Of a stretch of 64,000 bases of DNA, positions 63,668-64,000 are shown one piece after another. The notes beneath the pieces were generated by a model. The model saw only the letters and a list, made by a program, of their open reading frames with translations. It was not told the origin of the DNA and did no database searches. Within the stretch, counting starts at the first letter, position 1; every line of letters begins with the position of its first letter. This DNA comes from Fuerstiella sp. (GTDB lineage: Bacteria; Planctomycetota; Planctomycetia; Planctomycetales; Planctomycetaceae). The stretch covers positions 62,001-126,000 of the forward strand of contig JALHMY010000006.1 of assembly GCA_022843805.1 (NCBI GenBank), in the 5' to 3' direction. A program made the translations under genes and the position numbers.

Positions 63668-64000
63668 TCAGGCACGACGGCGGCGAGATGCTCGATAACC
63701 GTATTCAACGGCGAACCAGTCTGCAAAGCGTTCCCGTTCACGGAAGTTTGTATTTCGATCATCATTGATATGGCCGATTTCGTGGATCAGGACATTATTC
63801 AGGTAGAAATCACGAATGGTCCTTTCCGTCCAGATGAGTCTCCACAGGGGGCCATCCTGTACCCAGCGACCTCCAAACATTTCTGTTTCAATTCGCTGAG
63901 CAGGTCGAGGGGCACGGACGTAAAGTTCTTCCAGAGACTCTTCAATGGGATACAGATAGACGGATGATCCCCACTGAAGCCCATAACATGGGAACAGCTG
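63668..64000 (-). CDS. HExxH zinc-metalloprotease-like protein, 3' part (5' end beyond window)
   Basis: The minus frame is open from the window edge to the stop at 63668, giving ~110 C-terminal residues, so the gene starts beyond 64000; ATG 63880 is only an internal Met. LIHEIGHIND is a zincin HExxH motif, and a downstream Glu in FRERERFADWFAVEYG fits the third zinc ligand or the conserved FAD..A element seen after HExxH in domain families. Convergent with the RmlD-like gene. Substrate and membrane anchor cannot be judged from this fragment. Confidence 0.7.
   Translation of the reverse strand, partial: QLFPCYGLQWGSSVYLYPIEESLEELYVRAPRPAQRIETEMFGGRWVQDGPLWRLIWTERTIRDFYLNNVLIHEIGHINDDRNTNFRERERFADWFAVEYGYRASRRRRA

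Noticed and set aside
1-64000. CRISPR arrays, tRNA or rRNA genes, prophage or complete IS genes
   Set aside because: No spaced direct repeats, cloverleaf-like sequences, rRNA blocks, integrase or transposase motifs were noticed on reading; a tRNA/IS scanning program was not available.

Overview
This window looks like a chromosome segment from a planctomycete (Planctomycetota, probably Planctomycetales). That reading is inference from gene content: an exosortase with a C-terminal EpsI-like domain resembling the planctomycete XrtU type, beside a PEP-CTERM protein; a DUF1598-like secreted protein; many TTG/GTG starts and weak ribosome-binding sites; and long, moderately GC-rich operons of envelope genes. 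No rRNA, tRNA, CRISPR array or complete transposase gene was seen.

Layout. Bases 1-8,400 hold a mixed flank: the 3' part of an unknown gene, a two-gene minus-strand pair (a membrane protein with a DxD motif and a secreted protein of unknown function), a small unknown protein, the DNA repair glycosylase MutM, a DUF1598-like exported protein followed by a strong terminator, and an APS-reductase-type CysH. From about 8,700 to 61,765 every gene lies on the plus strand. Bases 8,700-15,750 encode the start of an exopolysaccharide system: a WecA-like initiating sugar-phosphate transferase, a WaaL/Wzy-like ligase/polymerase with TPRs, and a Wzc-type tyrosine autokinase. Bases 15,876-20,350 supply a glycosyltransferase and GDP-fucose synthesis (fcl, gmd and a second gmd-like gene). 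Bases 20,770-25,415 hold an ABC polysaccharide exporter (two Wzt-like ATPases, one Wzm-like permease) with a wrecked FkbM methyltransferase gene in its middle. Bases 25,415-32,640 add an F420-hydrogenase-beta-like iron-sulfur protein, a pyruvyl transferase, a methyltransferase, an aminotransferase, a Gfo/Idh oxidoreductase and a glycosyltransferase. Bases 32,638-38,205 form a CDP-deoxysugar block (rfbF, rfbG, epimerase, C-methyltransferase, reductase, CmcI-like enzyme), probably for a branched, methylated 6-deoxyhexose. Bases 38,251-51,303 carry seven more glycosyltransferases (one a GT11 fucosyltransferase), two left-handed beta-helix acyltransferases, a multi-spanning polymerase-like protein and an AsnB-type amidotransferase. 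Bases 51,566-55,876 are the PEP-CTERM protein, exosortase and TPR membrane protein. After a PilZ-like protein comes an RND efflux pair. On the far side lie a NusG/RfaH-like factor (minus strand), an RmlD-like reductase, and the 3' part of an HExxH protein that runs off the window.

How it works together (inference). The locus makes and exports a fucose-containing surface polysaccharide carrying pyruvyl, acyl, methyl and branched deoxysugar decoration, with an exosortase that may anchor PEP-CTERM protein at the surface. The NusG-like factor could promote elongation through the very long transcription unit.

Most notable: the FkbM gene at 22,088-23,141 can be read as one decayed ORF interrupted precisely by a 174-bp terminal-inverted-repeat element with a TTA target duplication. 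A shorter relative of that element sits at 61,765-61,817, where its edge supplies the last base of the RND pump stop codon. A near-identical 15-base motif lies about 140 bases upstream of both the PEP-CTERM gene and the exosortase gene.
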